Source of the DNA: Kribbella catacumbae DSM 19601 | Lineage (GTDB): Bacteria > Actinomycetota > Actinomycetes > Propionibacteriales > Kribbellaceae | Direction: 5' to 3' | Length of the DNA stretch: 64,000 nt | NCBI RefSeq assembly: GCF_000372465.1 | Contig: NZ_AQUZ01000002.1 | Location: 62,160 to 126,159 of the forward strand | Shown: positions 44,301 to 50,971 of the stretch, piece after piece | Layout: each line of letters starts with the position of its first letter | Numbering within the stretch: position 1 is the stretch's first letter | Translations under genes and position numbers: made by a program | The notes under the pieces: generated by a model | Told to the model about the DNA's origin: nothing | Databases searched by the model: none | What the model saw: only the letters and a program-made list of their open reading frames with translations

Positions 44301-44941
44301 GCGACGAAGCCCAACCGGCAGCCGAACACTACGCAGAGACATTCGCTGGCAACCACGTACTCAGCGAGAACTCCGAGTGGCGGTGGCTTACATGGGAGAC
44401 CCCCAAGGAAATCCGTCGTGTACGAACCCGATACGGCAGACCCACCACAACACTCCTAACCACTGAGCCTGCATCTACCACAGAAATGACCGCCTACGAC
44501 GCAACGGGCTACCCCGCCCTGCGCGACCTGACCTGGTCCCACGAAGAACTAGTCGTCCGCGGAAGCTCGTATGACTCTGACACCGAGCGCCTCCATTGGC
44601 TCGCGCTGCATCCCGCAGCCGCGCACGCTCTAGGTTGGATCAAAAGCGACACTACGTTCGAGTGGATCGGCGGCGACGGCGACTGGCGAGCCCGAAGCGT
44701 TTTCCGCATTCGAGGACAGCTCAGCCATCGGCCGCCCGCGAAGGCCACCTGTGCTGAGGTCTGGCAAGTCATCCTCAGCGACCAGGGATGGTCAGAACTG
44801 ACCACGAGGTTCCCGAATCTCGAACGCACCGTCAAGGTGAACCGCGTGATCGAGGAGGACCAACGAAAGCAACGGGGCCGGGTCGAGTCGAGCGCTACGG
44901 CGACCATCGCTGACGTCCCCCACGTAGAGCCGCCAGTCTAA
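38330..44941 (+). CDS. Giant STAND NTPase with Cap4-like nuclease domain (Avs-like antiphage protein)
   Basis: A 2203-residue single protein. Residues ~15-75 have the DUF4297/Cap4 PD-(D/E)xK pattern: GYxxQ at 21-25, D54/D55, then LQVKW with Q68 and K70. The NTPase has Walker A GPPGSGKST at 299-307 and Walker B TTIVIDGLDH with Asp393, followed by a helical STAND region. Behind it lies a long helical-repeat-like part with two acidic low-complexity linkers (near residues 835-905 and 1005-1065) and a distinct C-terminal region. This matches Avs proteins, which sense phage proteins and then cut DNA. ATG 38330 has no strong ribosome binding site. Confidence 0.85.
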   Translation: MSSTSSKDPIPSDGERNALVGYSAQFGLAAKLVERYIPTLEWIRVADPSAGVADDFQFVSAGRRHALQVKWSQFPTTLNFSDLFGSVKGKPSLFAGLAGAWKRIRKEWTGPLTVHLCTNNSPSIAKPTAGTALATALVTTRHFAAFLSQSFIPVRDALRLNPTDEWSQIASHDLVTSWSDTWLAIKDASGLAEDEFADFLRDFDLALIPLDHSDLLPPRAIKDQNHLAATLQQIVVDPAKIVQLNRFQLMARLGWSLRTRYQNPHRFPVPDTYTANSAARTALEAAIAGHSHGYLAIIGPPGSGKSTLVEKISITGRLIRYYAFVPDAPDPLSGRGEAQSFLHDLSLALEEAGIYRDGFGTDIVGQREVLFAQLTRAGDAYAKDGTRTTIVIDGLDHIPREQNPTRSLIDELPPPAALPAGVCVVLGSQTTSILPTPVREALKDDQDGARVVEVPPLSDDEVESIANLAGLDDWLLPGQIRDLVDVSEGHPLVLTYLIQDLRSLETGPDEEARRNVAGHTLTAAAEYRGSIDQRYSHYLGSLAEDDDDVFAILGTVCRLRIPIDLEWLETWVEAAAVTRFANLTHTFFRREDNEWTFIHNSFRRFLVDQTAMVGGQIRDSRSRQLHEHLADRCAASTDWPQYQDEELGQRYLAGQFQQVLDAATPAHLRGSLIAGRPYGVVRDQAVVVLRAAAEAHDYRALNRSLMFINELHQRDYVIDADTMAKTMSYVDPARAVEHVVQGRSLRIGAPAALEIAAGLAADNSLESAESIVRAAGGLQGLTADLGRSHARPHEWRPSLADWAEVTWYRSGLDRVLDELDHLLPLPGPIIEANSTGTSDDDDDLSISAGQPIADSAQVSAGGDQVGDALVKASDGQTGDPIDAADEGDAETTDDTTEATDPGSTGPMVGDYRRKAEHEARLAREARAAVVSARNAVHARCFDLADSVRDGEALSRLAERINAESGFDWRARMHVVAARTANQDGDPVEVLRQVRLLLSIESPVNPQSSGSSTADAANTATEQPDEQASADPLVDVLPMADADHSDPSIAGAAALDADDTEVDDEEATPPRHRLSLNLRVTAANALALSGQAHAEEFRELLPPETKPAWPDFGGSSYGLSTYRTIQLVLRMRELHHLIGIYDTIPAAGLEVPASATDPARTKFVAAMTDVARLEAQAMASSMGLAALPDVPAFAESVIRLLEVPEATTRHWTGWYRIPEAGIELIAGLVPLAYRCGGQTHLDRILAKFKAAWKHPERASYWPARRRVAIIRAAAAYDEAIEWCRTELDNAEGLLEGDPHTRSATWLEFAKARADIADHPNAIAAVGHAHRDGWSPGQHDDDRQLVTWLSWLTATADIAGIDQSAFLEDACIYASRLVAATGEGGHQVSEAAGDLIAAVFQRDAGLATSMAETLCDRGVIKEQDMITALLQGAARRTDVAPELVGSLLTELLMPLTPDTPDDLEETLLDRCTNTAAMTEQFARARLLWSVSTPRTADEDTTPPPPAGATITEEGPVLPLAAALGQMRSHNDLAVAADTAQRWSRSIEQFTGAAHRPLALAVLEQVQRIQLGDLDVARAAGIASRAGATDEAREALSHVLARTTPFGWKRNWDGGSRLKLFEAAIRDSTDDLVDLAARDLAGLVASNAIAGDFFPGDLRRFAELFGGTDLVAQCWADIRDYLDVFAPANEKLAGLQPNIADQPELELITWTSKSLAHPVRIIDFGARRVLAHNYTQHRTDVELALAESVAAGGWFAEAALHVLVRVSAETATSTANPTTSQTTPAGLSPALIAALQEAAISDDALNRHLASQALSLNGLRPAIAATADLPAFYRIELPPLPERDVPALNRNGVPFVDTTNPQQVIAPYDELLAGVAGAVRIEANTLYHRAASLGQAKPDRWTEGGHKAHSERLTRRGNRHFYRPWAYMIGRRASARVLAELIDAHVLPHGLHSPWFAVLFDDILNWITPHPLDYTTPLPWRSPEGKDYASKEWCDEAQPAAEHYAETFAGNHVLSENSEWRWLTWETPKEIRRVRTRYGRPTTTLLTTEPASTTEMTAYDATGYPALRDLTWSHEELVVRGSSYDSDTERLHWLALHPAAAHALGWIKSDTTFEWIGGDGDWRARSVFRIRGQLSHRPPAKATCAEVWQVILSDQGWSELTTRFPNLERTVKVNRVIEEDQRKQRGRVESSATATIADVPHVEPPV

Positions 44942-45106
44942 GTCCGCACGTCGAGCACATACCGCGACGAGTTGCGTCGTCGGCCCATCAGCGATGATCG
45001 ATGCCCAGCTCGGATGCTGTTCCGTGTGCCAGCGGCCCGAGCTGCTCAGGGCTTCGTCGTGCAGGATGATGACTACGTACAAGGCGTGTAGCGCCAGGAG
45101 GTCGTA

Positions 45107-46384
45107 GTGCTTGTTGTACCAGACGCCAACGTACTCATGGCAGATCCCCTTTGCCGCGGCATCGCGTGGAAGATTGTGGCCCACGCGCCGTCCCGGTGGA
45201 ATCTACGGGTGTTCGTCCTCGAGGCCATAGTTCGCGAAGCAGTGGCTGGCCACGCTCGGTCCGTTGTCGAAGGGCAGGCCGCACTGCGTCGCTGGTCGAG
45301 GAAGTTTCATCAGGACCGGATCTATAGAGATGCACTCCCGAGGCTCGCCCAGGCGGAAGAAGGCTACGAGCAGCAACTACGCCTCGCCCTTGAGCAATTG
45401 GGGGCAACGATCGCACAGCCGGCCGACATCCCTCACCTTCAGATCATCGACCGTGCAATCAATCGCCGTCGTCCGTGCGACGCCAAGGGGGATGGCTACC
45501 GCGACACCTTGAACTGGCTTACGGTCCTGGATCTGGCGCAGCGCCACCCGCACGAGAAGGTGGTGTGGGTCAGTAACGACAGAGATTTCACCGACAACGA
45601 CATAACGGTGTTGCACCCGCACCTCATCGAAGATCTCGATGAGCGCGGCCTGCAGGGCCGCGTCCTCTTGGCCAATACGCTCGCCAACGTCGTCTTGGCG
45701 ACCGCGGCTGAGAACTTCAGCCAGCCGGTCACCAACCTGCGAGACCTGCTGGAGCAGGTTGAGTACGAGACTGTCGTCGAGCTCGTGCTGAGTGAGATTG
45801 CGGGTGAGGCGCTGGGTGCTCATGTTGATCCTGCGAGTTGTGCACTACCGCTGGCGTCCTACGACGCAGTGCTCACAGGCTTCGTGCCGCCCGCCGCGTT
45901 CGTCAGTCTTGAGGTGAAAGGCTCCGACGCTGATGGCCAGGCGATCGCCGAGTTCGCCGTAACCATGCTGTGCAAGGTCACCTTCGCTTCAGGCGTGCCA
46001 CCACGTGACGACGAGATCTACGAGGGACCGTTCACCACTTCGAGCATCACCAAGCCGCTCGTGATCCGGGGCCTCGTAACCCTTGGCGCCTCATATCGGA
46101 GACCTGACGGTGTAGAGGCCATTAGCGTGACGGCGCCTCCTAACGACCCAGGCCATGCTGCCTGGCAGCTCGTGGACTTCAGTTCGGGAGCCCAGGCAGT
46201 TACTGAAGTTGTTACCAAGGATTGGCGGCAGCGCCTTCAGAGCCGAGGGCTGGCCGAGCTTGATTCGCAGGTCCTGCAGGCCGCGGTTGCTGAGCTGGCC
46301 GAACCGATGTGGCAGCGGTTTCAGGCCGATTCGCTCGCTGAGCCCCCGCAACACGACCAGGAGCCGGAGACCCGCAGCTCCTGA
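45107..46384 (+). CDS. PIN-domain nuclease (DUF4935-like)
   Basis: A 425-residue protein starting at GTG 45107 with AGGAGG upstream. The N-terminal 190 residues form a PIN domain: VVPDANVLMADP (first Asp), KGDGYRDTLNW (central acidic cluster) and VVWVSNDRDF (third Asp). PIN domains are Mg-dependent RNases or DNases. The second half (~220 residues) has no recognisable domain. It lies 165 bases after the STAND gene, same strand, so it may be a co-selected defence nuclease. A toxin role is possible but no antitoxin is next to it. Confidence 0.8.
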   Translation: MLVVPDANVLMADPLCRGIAWKIVAHAPSRWNLRVFVLEAIVREAVAGHARSVVEGQAALRRWSRKFHQDRIYRDALPRLAQAEEGYEQQLRLALEQLGATIAQPADIPHLQIIDRAINRRRPCDAKGDGYRDTLNWLTVLDLAQRHPHEKVVWVSNDRDFTDNDITVLHPHLIEDLDERGLQGRVLLANTLANVVLATAAENFSQPVTNLRDLLEQVEYETVVELVLSEIAGEALGAHVDPASCALPLASYDAVLTGFVPPAAFVSLEVKGSDADGQAIAEFAVTMLCKVTFASGVPPRDDEIYEGPFTTSSITKPLVIRGLVTLGASYRRPDGVEAISVTAPPNDPGHAAWQLVDFSSGAQAVTEVVTKDWRQRLQSRGLAELDSQVLQAAVAELAEPMWQRFQADSLAEPPQHDQEPETRSS

Positions 46385-46473
46385 CGTCGGGTGCCGGCGT
46401 GTCCCTTCGGTTAACCCCTGTGAGCTGCTTGGGTCGTTGGACCGCAGCGCGGGCCACAGAACATGCGGTCAGC

Positions 46474-46953
46474 TCAGCTGGCATCAAGGTGGTGGCAGAG
46501 GTCCCGAGACTGATAGCCGCCAAGGACACCTCCTCCGGCTGCAGCCCAGAAGAGGCGCGAATCGGGCAGATGGCTGCCGAGAGTGTGCCAACTCGGCCCA
46601 GGATTCTCTTGCCGCAACGACATGAGACCGGCCGTCGCGAGTCCGCCACGCTGAAGATCTTCGCGTGTGTAGGGCTGCTCGACCCAGCCCAGTCCACAGG
46701 GCCGGCAAATCCGGTAGTCCACGGCGAAGGCAAAGTCGCCGTCCGGTTGTGCAGGATCGTTGGCGGCGCGCTCTCGCCAGCCACGGCGCTCACCGGACAT
46801 GGTGTCTTGCCAAGGGCTGTTGAGCCGTGGAGTCTGCGGCCAGCCCGCAGCTCGCCCGAGGCGCCCGCGACTGACTCGTTGGAGGAGATCACGGACCGGA
46901 TGACGACCGGAAACACGGGCGACAAGGTCCGTCGATGCGACCAGTTGGCGCAC
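46474..46953 (-). CDS. Hypothetical protein with acetyltransferase-like C-terminus
   Basis: A 159-residue frame from GTG 46953. The C-terminal part reads RPCGLGWVEQPYTREDLQRG, then GLATAGLMSLRQENPG and HTLGSHLPDSRLFWAAAG. This resembles the end of actinobacterial GNAT-like hypotheticals with a Cys-x2-Cys pair. The N-terminal part is Arg-rich and less convincing, so the gene may be truncated. The start is uncertain because an upstream ATG would run into the cutA gene. Moderate support from the coherent C-terminus. Confidence 0.5.
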   Translation of the reverse strand: MRQLVASTDLVARVSGRHPVRDLLQRVSRGRLGRAAGWPQTPRLNSPWQDTMSGERRGWRERAANDPAQPDGDFAFAVDYRICRPCGLGWVEQPYTREDLQRGGLATAGLMSLRQENPGPSWHTLGSHLPDSRLFWAAAGGGVLGGYQSRDLCHHLDAS

Positions 46954-46990
46954 TACGCCCGCCCGCTCCGGATCGAGTTCTGATCTGGAG

Positions 46991-47329
46991 CTATTCACCG
47001 TGCGAGTCCAGATCGATGGCACGATGGATCGAAGTCTCGTAATCGGCAGCGATCGAATCAACTCGCACGCCCGTCACCTGCGGCTGGTCGCGCGTGTGCT
47101 TGTCCAAGAGCAGATCGTGCAGGCCGTCGAGTCGGTTCTCGATAGTGATGAAGGTAAGCCGCCACTCCTCGATCTCGACATACGAACCTTGGCGCCACAT
47201 CATCGTCGTCGCCGGTCCCAGAATCTGCCCGCTCGCTGCGAGCCCGTCCTGCACGGCGAGGCGGGCCAACCTCACGGCGTCATCGCGGGTATCTACCGCC
47301 GTGTAGACCTGCCAGGTCGTCGACATCAT
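46991..47329 (-). CDS. cutA: CutA-like divalent ion tolerance protein
   Basis: The 112-residue protein fits the CutA1 fold: WQVYTAVDTRDDAVRLARLA, VQDGLAASGQILGPATTMM then VEIEEWRLTFITIENRLD. CutA proteins are trimeric signal-transduction-like proteins first linked to Cu tolerance; the actual role is unclear. Two consecutive ATGs (47329, 47326) both follow CAGGAG; the second has better spacing. It is a stand-alone gene in a degraded region, so it may be chromosomal cargo. Confidence 0.8.
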   Translation of the reverse strand: MMSTTWQVYTAVDTRDDAVRLARLAVQDGLAASGQILGPATTMMWRQGSYVEIEEWRLTFITIENRLDGLHDLLLDKHTRDQPQVTGVRVDSIAADYETSIHRAIDLDSHGE

Positions 47330-47444
47330 CGCTCCTGTTTATTGTTGAAATCCATCTATGCGTCGCTACTTTCGTACGCGCACCGCCCGGACCACCGCGA
47401 TCTTTGTGCCGGACATAAGCGCTGGTGCCGTTATCGCTGACTGA

Positions 47445-47723
47445 TCACTCGTGATGATCGGCAAGCTCGGGCGCCGTGCCGCGTGGCCGCAGCCCGAGCC
47501 GTCGGCGAGCTTCGTCGTGCGGGATGGCGACAGCGTTCCCGGAGGCCTTGAGGGCGTCCCATGCCTGGAACGCGCGGGCGTCCTCGGCCTCGGTGACCAC
47601 CCGTTCCATTTCCGCGTTGGCTTCGTCCGCGGGGATCCACCTGGGTCCTCCCCGGCCGAGGATAGCGGCGATCTCGGAGTATGCCTCGGTGTCATCCGTG
47701 GGGTCTGGAGTGTCTGTCGGCAT
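47445..47723 (-). CDS. Antitoxin-like small acidic protein
   Basis: A 92-residue acidic protein with DDTEAYSEIAAILGRGGP then WIPADEANAEMERVVTEAED and AIPHDEARRRLGL. The AIPHDEARRRLG tail is typical of actinobacterial RelB/prevent-host-death type antitoxins. The expected toxin gene downstream is missing: 47341-47440 has no matching frame. Possibly an orphan antitoxin left by decay. Start signals are weak. Confidence 0.5.
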   Translation of the reverse strand: MPTDTPDPTDDTEAYSEIAAILGRGGPRWIPADEANAEMERVVTEAEDARAFQAWDALKASGNAVAIPHDEARRRLGLRPRGTAPELADHHE

Positions 47724-47858
47724 CGGACCATGATGCCCCGAAAACCCCGGCCGGACTCGAGCCTCACCTGGAGATGCGTGGTCGAGATTGATGTATCTCG
47801 GGCTTGACCCGCCGAATCGTCACTTTGCTGAGCAGGCCCGAGATGACGGTGATCGTTG

Positions 47859-48425
47859 CTAGTTGCAGGTCAGGGTCAGGGCCGTATCGACGATCGCCGC
47901 TCGGTCGATGCCGTGGATCTTGTATGCGTCTGTCAGGTCGGAGGACTGGCCGAACTCGGTGACGCCGAGGTCCGGGTGCGGCCGCCGCGCAGGCCGGCCA
48001 GGACGGCGAGCGCGCGCGGGTGACCGTCCATGACCGTCACCAATGGGCCGGGGAAGCTGCTGGGAACAAGGTCGACGCGATGTCGCTGCCGCGTCCCTGT
48101 GCTGATCGGAAAAGCAGATCAGGGCTTATCAAGCAGATCACGACGGCATTGATCCCTAGCTCGGTGAGCTTGTCGGCTGCTGCGATGACCTCCGGCATGA
48201 TCGCGCCGACACCGACCAGCGGGGCGTCGTCAGCGACGGCGGGGCGCAGCGTCAGGCGGTAGCCGCCGGCGGTGGCGCCGATTCCCACCGCGTCGGTGGA
48301 GAAGTCGACCGTGTCCGGGTCTTCAGTCGACTGGGGTAGGACTGCAAACCGCCTTTGGTACGCAGGGTCGTCATGTACTCGGCCTCGAGATCTCCGAGCA
48401 GATAGTTGATCGCGTGCGTACGGGG
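47859..48425 (-). pseudogene. Decayed transketolase/pyruvate dehydrogenase E1-type gene
   Basis: Minus-strand fragments in shifting frames match a TPP enzyme: HAINYLLGDLEAEYMTTLRT and GGLQSYPS, then EDPDTVDFST-AVGIGATA, a deletion, then APLVGVGAIMPEVIAAADKL, SPDLLFRSAQGR, VMDGHPRALAVLAGL and GVTEFGQSSDL-DAYKIHGID to a TAG. At least two frameshifts, a stop and a large internal deletion between the TPP-binding and C-terminal parts are evident. The remnant cannot make an enzyme. Confidence 0.75.
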
Positions 48426-48534
48426 GAGACATGAGCCCGGCTGTGTTGGGCCGTGCCAACCACCAATGAACCCGCTGATCCTCGTGTCCGTCTTGCGGTC
48501 CTGGAGCCGGCAGTCGGCGGCCGGGACGGCTATC

Positions 48535-49434
48535 GTGCAGAGCGTGCCGGGACTACGGAGGATCCTCACCGACGGTGAATCGAAGGTTGACCGTGTCCTC
48601 GACGAGTACGCGCGTGACAACGGTTACCGCTTGCTCCTCAAGCCTCGCTTCCGCGACATCCTCGACGTCGACGACATGCGCCTGACCGGGCGCGAGCGGA
48701 ACTTCACCTTCACGGCACACTTCGACTTCGTAGCCGCCGACGCCGCAACCGGCCTGCCGATTCTTGCGATTGAGTACGACGATGCGCGCCATCGGACGGA
48801 TCCGCAGCAGCTGGAGTGCGACAAGATCAAGGATCGGCTTTGTCAGGCCGCTGGTCTGCCTATGCTGCGGGTCGATAGCCAGTTCGCCCGTCGCGAGGGC
48901 CGTTGGCGGGTGCTCGGCTACATCTTGGAGATGCACGAGGTCGGCAAGGCTTTCCACGCGGCCCAGCAAGCTGGGCAGGTTCCGTGGGACGAGCCTTTCA
49001 TGCACAACCTGATCATCGACACGAGCAACTCCAGGCGTCCGACATTCACCGGCCTCGATCAGGCTGCGTTAGAGCGGCTCAGCGACCTGCGCGCTGCCGG
49101 TGTGATCGGGCGCTACGGGGGGTGGTGGCGCGACGTCGACGGACAGATCGAGGCGTGCTGTGTGCTCGATCTGCCGAACGGCCAGTTCATCTCCTCGCTG
49201 GTCTCGATCCGCAAGTTCGCGATCGAGGGCATCTCGGCTCACGCGGTCGCCGACGAACTAGCGACCGCCGAACTCGGCTGGCTGATGCAGCGCTACGAGG
49301 CCGGGGAGCCGGTCGCGCTCAGCGCCCAGCAGGGCAATGCGCTGCTGGATCGGCTCGGACGCGACATTCGTCGTGCCTGGTCTCCAGAGGGCTGGATGAT
49401 GCGCTGGGGCTCGATGCCGTCATCGGAGCCCTGA
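48535..49434 (+). CDS. DUF2726-type PD-(D/E)xK nuclease-fold protein
   Basis: About 299 residues from GTG 48535 (start uncertain; ATG 48466 is open too). The first part reads TDGESKVDRVLDEYARDNGY, then FTAHFDFVAADAATGLPILA followed by IEYDDARHR. This is the D...E-x-D pattern of DUF2726, a PD-(D/E)xK nuclease-like domain. The C-terminal ~150 residues are unknown, with an RRPTFTGLDQAALERLSDLR part. Accessory, possibly defence-linked, but many such proteins have no known role. Confidence 0.7.
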   Translation: MQSVPGLRRILTDGESKVDRVLDEYARDNGYRLLLKPRFRDILDVDDMRLTGRERNFTFTAHFDFVAADAATGLPILAIEYDDARHRTDPQQLECDKIKDRLCQAAGLPMLRVDSQFARREGRWRVLGYILEMHEVGKAFHAAQQAGQVPWDEPFMHNLIIDTSNSRRPTFTGLDQAALERLSDLRAAGVIGRYGGWWRDVDGQIEACCVLDLPNGQFISSLVSIRKFAIEGISAHAVADELATAELGWLMQRYEAGEPVALSAQQGNALLDRLGRDIRRAWSPEGWMMRWGSMPSSEP

Positions 49435-49449
49435 GGGCGACAGGCGACG

Positions 49450-49620
49450 CCGAACTCGACCAGGGCGGAGTACGTCGGCATAGAAGACGGAGGTAGGGCG
49501 GAGGACGTTGTCCTTGACGGAGTACTGGCCCATGCGCCAGAGGGGTGCGCTGTAGGCGTGGACGGTGACGGAGCCGGGGTCGCGGACTACCAGGGCTCGC
49601 TGACCGGTGCTCCGTGCTGT
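49450..49620 (-). pseudogene. Short coding remnant of an unrecognised gene
   Basis: One minus-strand frame reads LDVGTARSTGQRALVVRDPG then SVTVHAYSAPLWRMGQYSVK and VLRPTSVFYADVLRP, which looks like true coding sequence. It lacks a start codon and runs into unrelated sequence near 49450. I do not recognise the family. With the transketolase pseudogene it indicates repeated insertion and decay in 47.8-49.7 kb. Confidence 0.3.
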
Positions 49621-49658
49621 GCCAACGTCGAGGCTGCAAGTCAGCTGCGGGGGTCATG

Positions 49659-49964
49659 CTAGTACCGCGTTCCGCCTGCCGCCTTATACCTGGCCAACGC
49701 CCGGTTCGCTTGACTCGGCGGCTGCGATTCAACTGGTCGAAGGTGTGCCTGTGCGAACCAGGCCTCTACCGACTCGGTGCGCTTCGGATCAGGCACGTAC
49801 ACGACTCGCGCAGCCCATCCTCCCCCGTTGGCCGCGCGCCACTCGTGGATCAATCCAGGGCACCACCGCTCGGACTCGCCGACGCGCGCGCGAACCCAGC
49901 AGTGCCGCTGCCGGTTATCCGGCGGCGGCTCTGGAGGTGTGTAAACGCGACCTCGCGTCCCCAT
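49659..49964 (-). CDS. Hypothetical protein, Trp-rich
   Basis: A 101-residue protein: MGTRGRVYTPPEPPPDNRQR then HCWVRARVGESERWCPGLIH and RVVYVPDPKRTESVEAWFAQ. The middle resembles a small beta-barrel (SH3-like) domain found in actinobacterial hypotheticals, ending with HLRPVES. No ribosome binding site stands out. Coding character supports a real gene; no function can be given. Confidence 0.5.
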   Translation of the reverse strand: MGTRGRVYTPPEPPPDNRQRHCWVRARVGESERWCPGLIHEWRAANGGGWAARVVYVPDPKRTESVEAWFAQAHLRPVESQPPSQANRALARYKAAGGTRY

Positions 49965-50101
49965 GGACTCATAATAGAACAGGGGTTCGAAACGCCAGTA
50001 GGTGGCCGTTCAGCAGGCCGTGTTATGTCGCAGGCCGTCAGCAGGCTGGGCTGTTGGGCGTTGATGGTCGTAAGAACGGCGCCGACGGTTTTGGTCCGCG
50101 G

Positions 50102-50335
50102 TCACTGCTCCTCGTCCATGATGAGGGGTGTGAAGCCTCCCAGCGCCTGAGGCGATAAGCACATCGTGCAGACCGCGAGCCCCTCCTCTACGCACAACAG
50201 CAGGTCGTCGCGACTGCGCCCGGTGTGAAAATCACCTGTGATGTGATCTCGAGCCGGTGATACACCGCAGTAGGGGAGTAGGTCGCCGGCGCGGACATAC
50301 AGGTGGTGGACAAGGCTCGAGGGCATGGGCCACAT
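50102..50335 (-). CDS. Small cysteine-containing protein, possible zinc-binding fold
   Basis: A 77-residue protein from ATG 50335 (ATG 50326 also possible, GAGAG upstream). It reads VHHLYVRAGDLLPYCGVSPA, DHITGDFHTGRSRDD and ends AVCTMCLSP. The Cys-Gly near the start with the terminal C-x2-C and a His suits a zinc ribbon-like fold. I recall similar small actinobacterial hypotheticals. Function unknown. Confidence 0.45.
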   Translation of the reverse strand: MWPMPSSLVHHLYVRAGDLLPYCGVSPARDHITGDFHTGRSRDDLLLCVEEGLAVCTMCLSPQALGGFTPLIMDEEQ

Positions 50336-50498
50336 GGTGCCATCTCTCGTCGCCGGTTCGCGCACGGGCAACAACCACCTCGTTCCGACCCTGTGGCGAC
50401 GCGCTGTGGGCTCCCGAAAGTGTGCTTGTGAAACAATGGCATCGCAGAGCAGCGGGCCACGGGGGCGCGCGCCGAACAGGCACGAGGAGGCCGACAGC

Positions 50499-50900
50499 AT
50501 GATCGCAACGAGCGTCCGACTCCGCAGACAGGCCCTGAGGGTTCCGGGCACGGCGGTTCTAGCGGCTGTTGCACTCGTGCTAGCCGGCTGCAGCAGCTCC
50601 GACGGTCTGAGCGGCGAGTACTACGACAAGGACGGCCAGCTCGTGATCAAAGCGAGTTCAGTCTCGTATTACGAGTTTGGCTGCGACAAGGCCCGAAAGG
50701 GCGAAGCGGTCATCGACAGCGAGCCGACGTCGTCCGGTGAGCTCAGCAAAGAAGGCGACCAGGTCATCTGGGCGAACGGCAAGGGCACCGGCAAAGTGAC
50801 TACGAGCAAGAGCGGTGACACCGTCGATATCGACGGGAAGCAGTACACCAAGATGGACAAGGACAAGGCGCTGCAGTCGTACCAGCCAATGTGTAGCTGA
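50499..50900 (+). CDS. Small lipoprotein of unknown function
   Basis: A 133-residue protein starting at ATG 50499 with GAGGAGG eight bases upstream. The signal peptide ends in VALVLAGCSSS, a clear lipobox (LAGC). The mature domain has GEYYDKDGQLVIKASSVSYY, GKVTTSKSGDTVDIDGKQYT and MDKDKALQSYQPMC, with an internal Cys pair that might form a disulfide. The fold resembles small beta-rich lipoproteins without known role. A strong terminator follows, then the convergent conjugation operon. Confidence 0.85.
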   Translation: MIATSVRLRRQALRVPGTAVLAAVALVLAGCSSSDGLSGEYYDKDGQLVIKASSVSYYEFGCDKARKGEAVIDSEPTSSGELSKEGDQVIWANGKGTGKVTTSKSGDTVDIDGKQYTKMDKDKALQSYQPMCS

Positions 50901-50930
50901 TAGCGATCTGAGGGCAGCGGCCCCAAACAA

Positions 50931-50969
50931 GAAGAACCCCTTGGAGCTTTTTGCTCCAAGGGGTTCTTC
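50931..50969. terminator. Bidirectional terminator
   Basis: A perfect 17-base stem (50931-50947 with 50953-50969) around TTTTT. It ends the lipoprotein transcript on one side and the leftward conjugation operon on the other, its stop codon being at 50972. Confidence 0.9.
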
Positions 50970-50971
50970 AG

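Noticed and set aside
49970-50010. tRNA-like GGGGTTCGAAACG stretch as an attachment site
   Set aside because: It has a T-loop-like GTTCGAA, but no acceptor, anticodon or D-arm could be folded around it.
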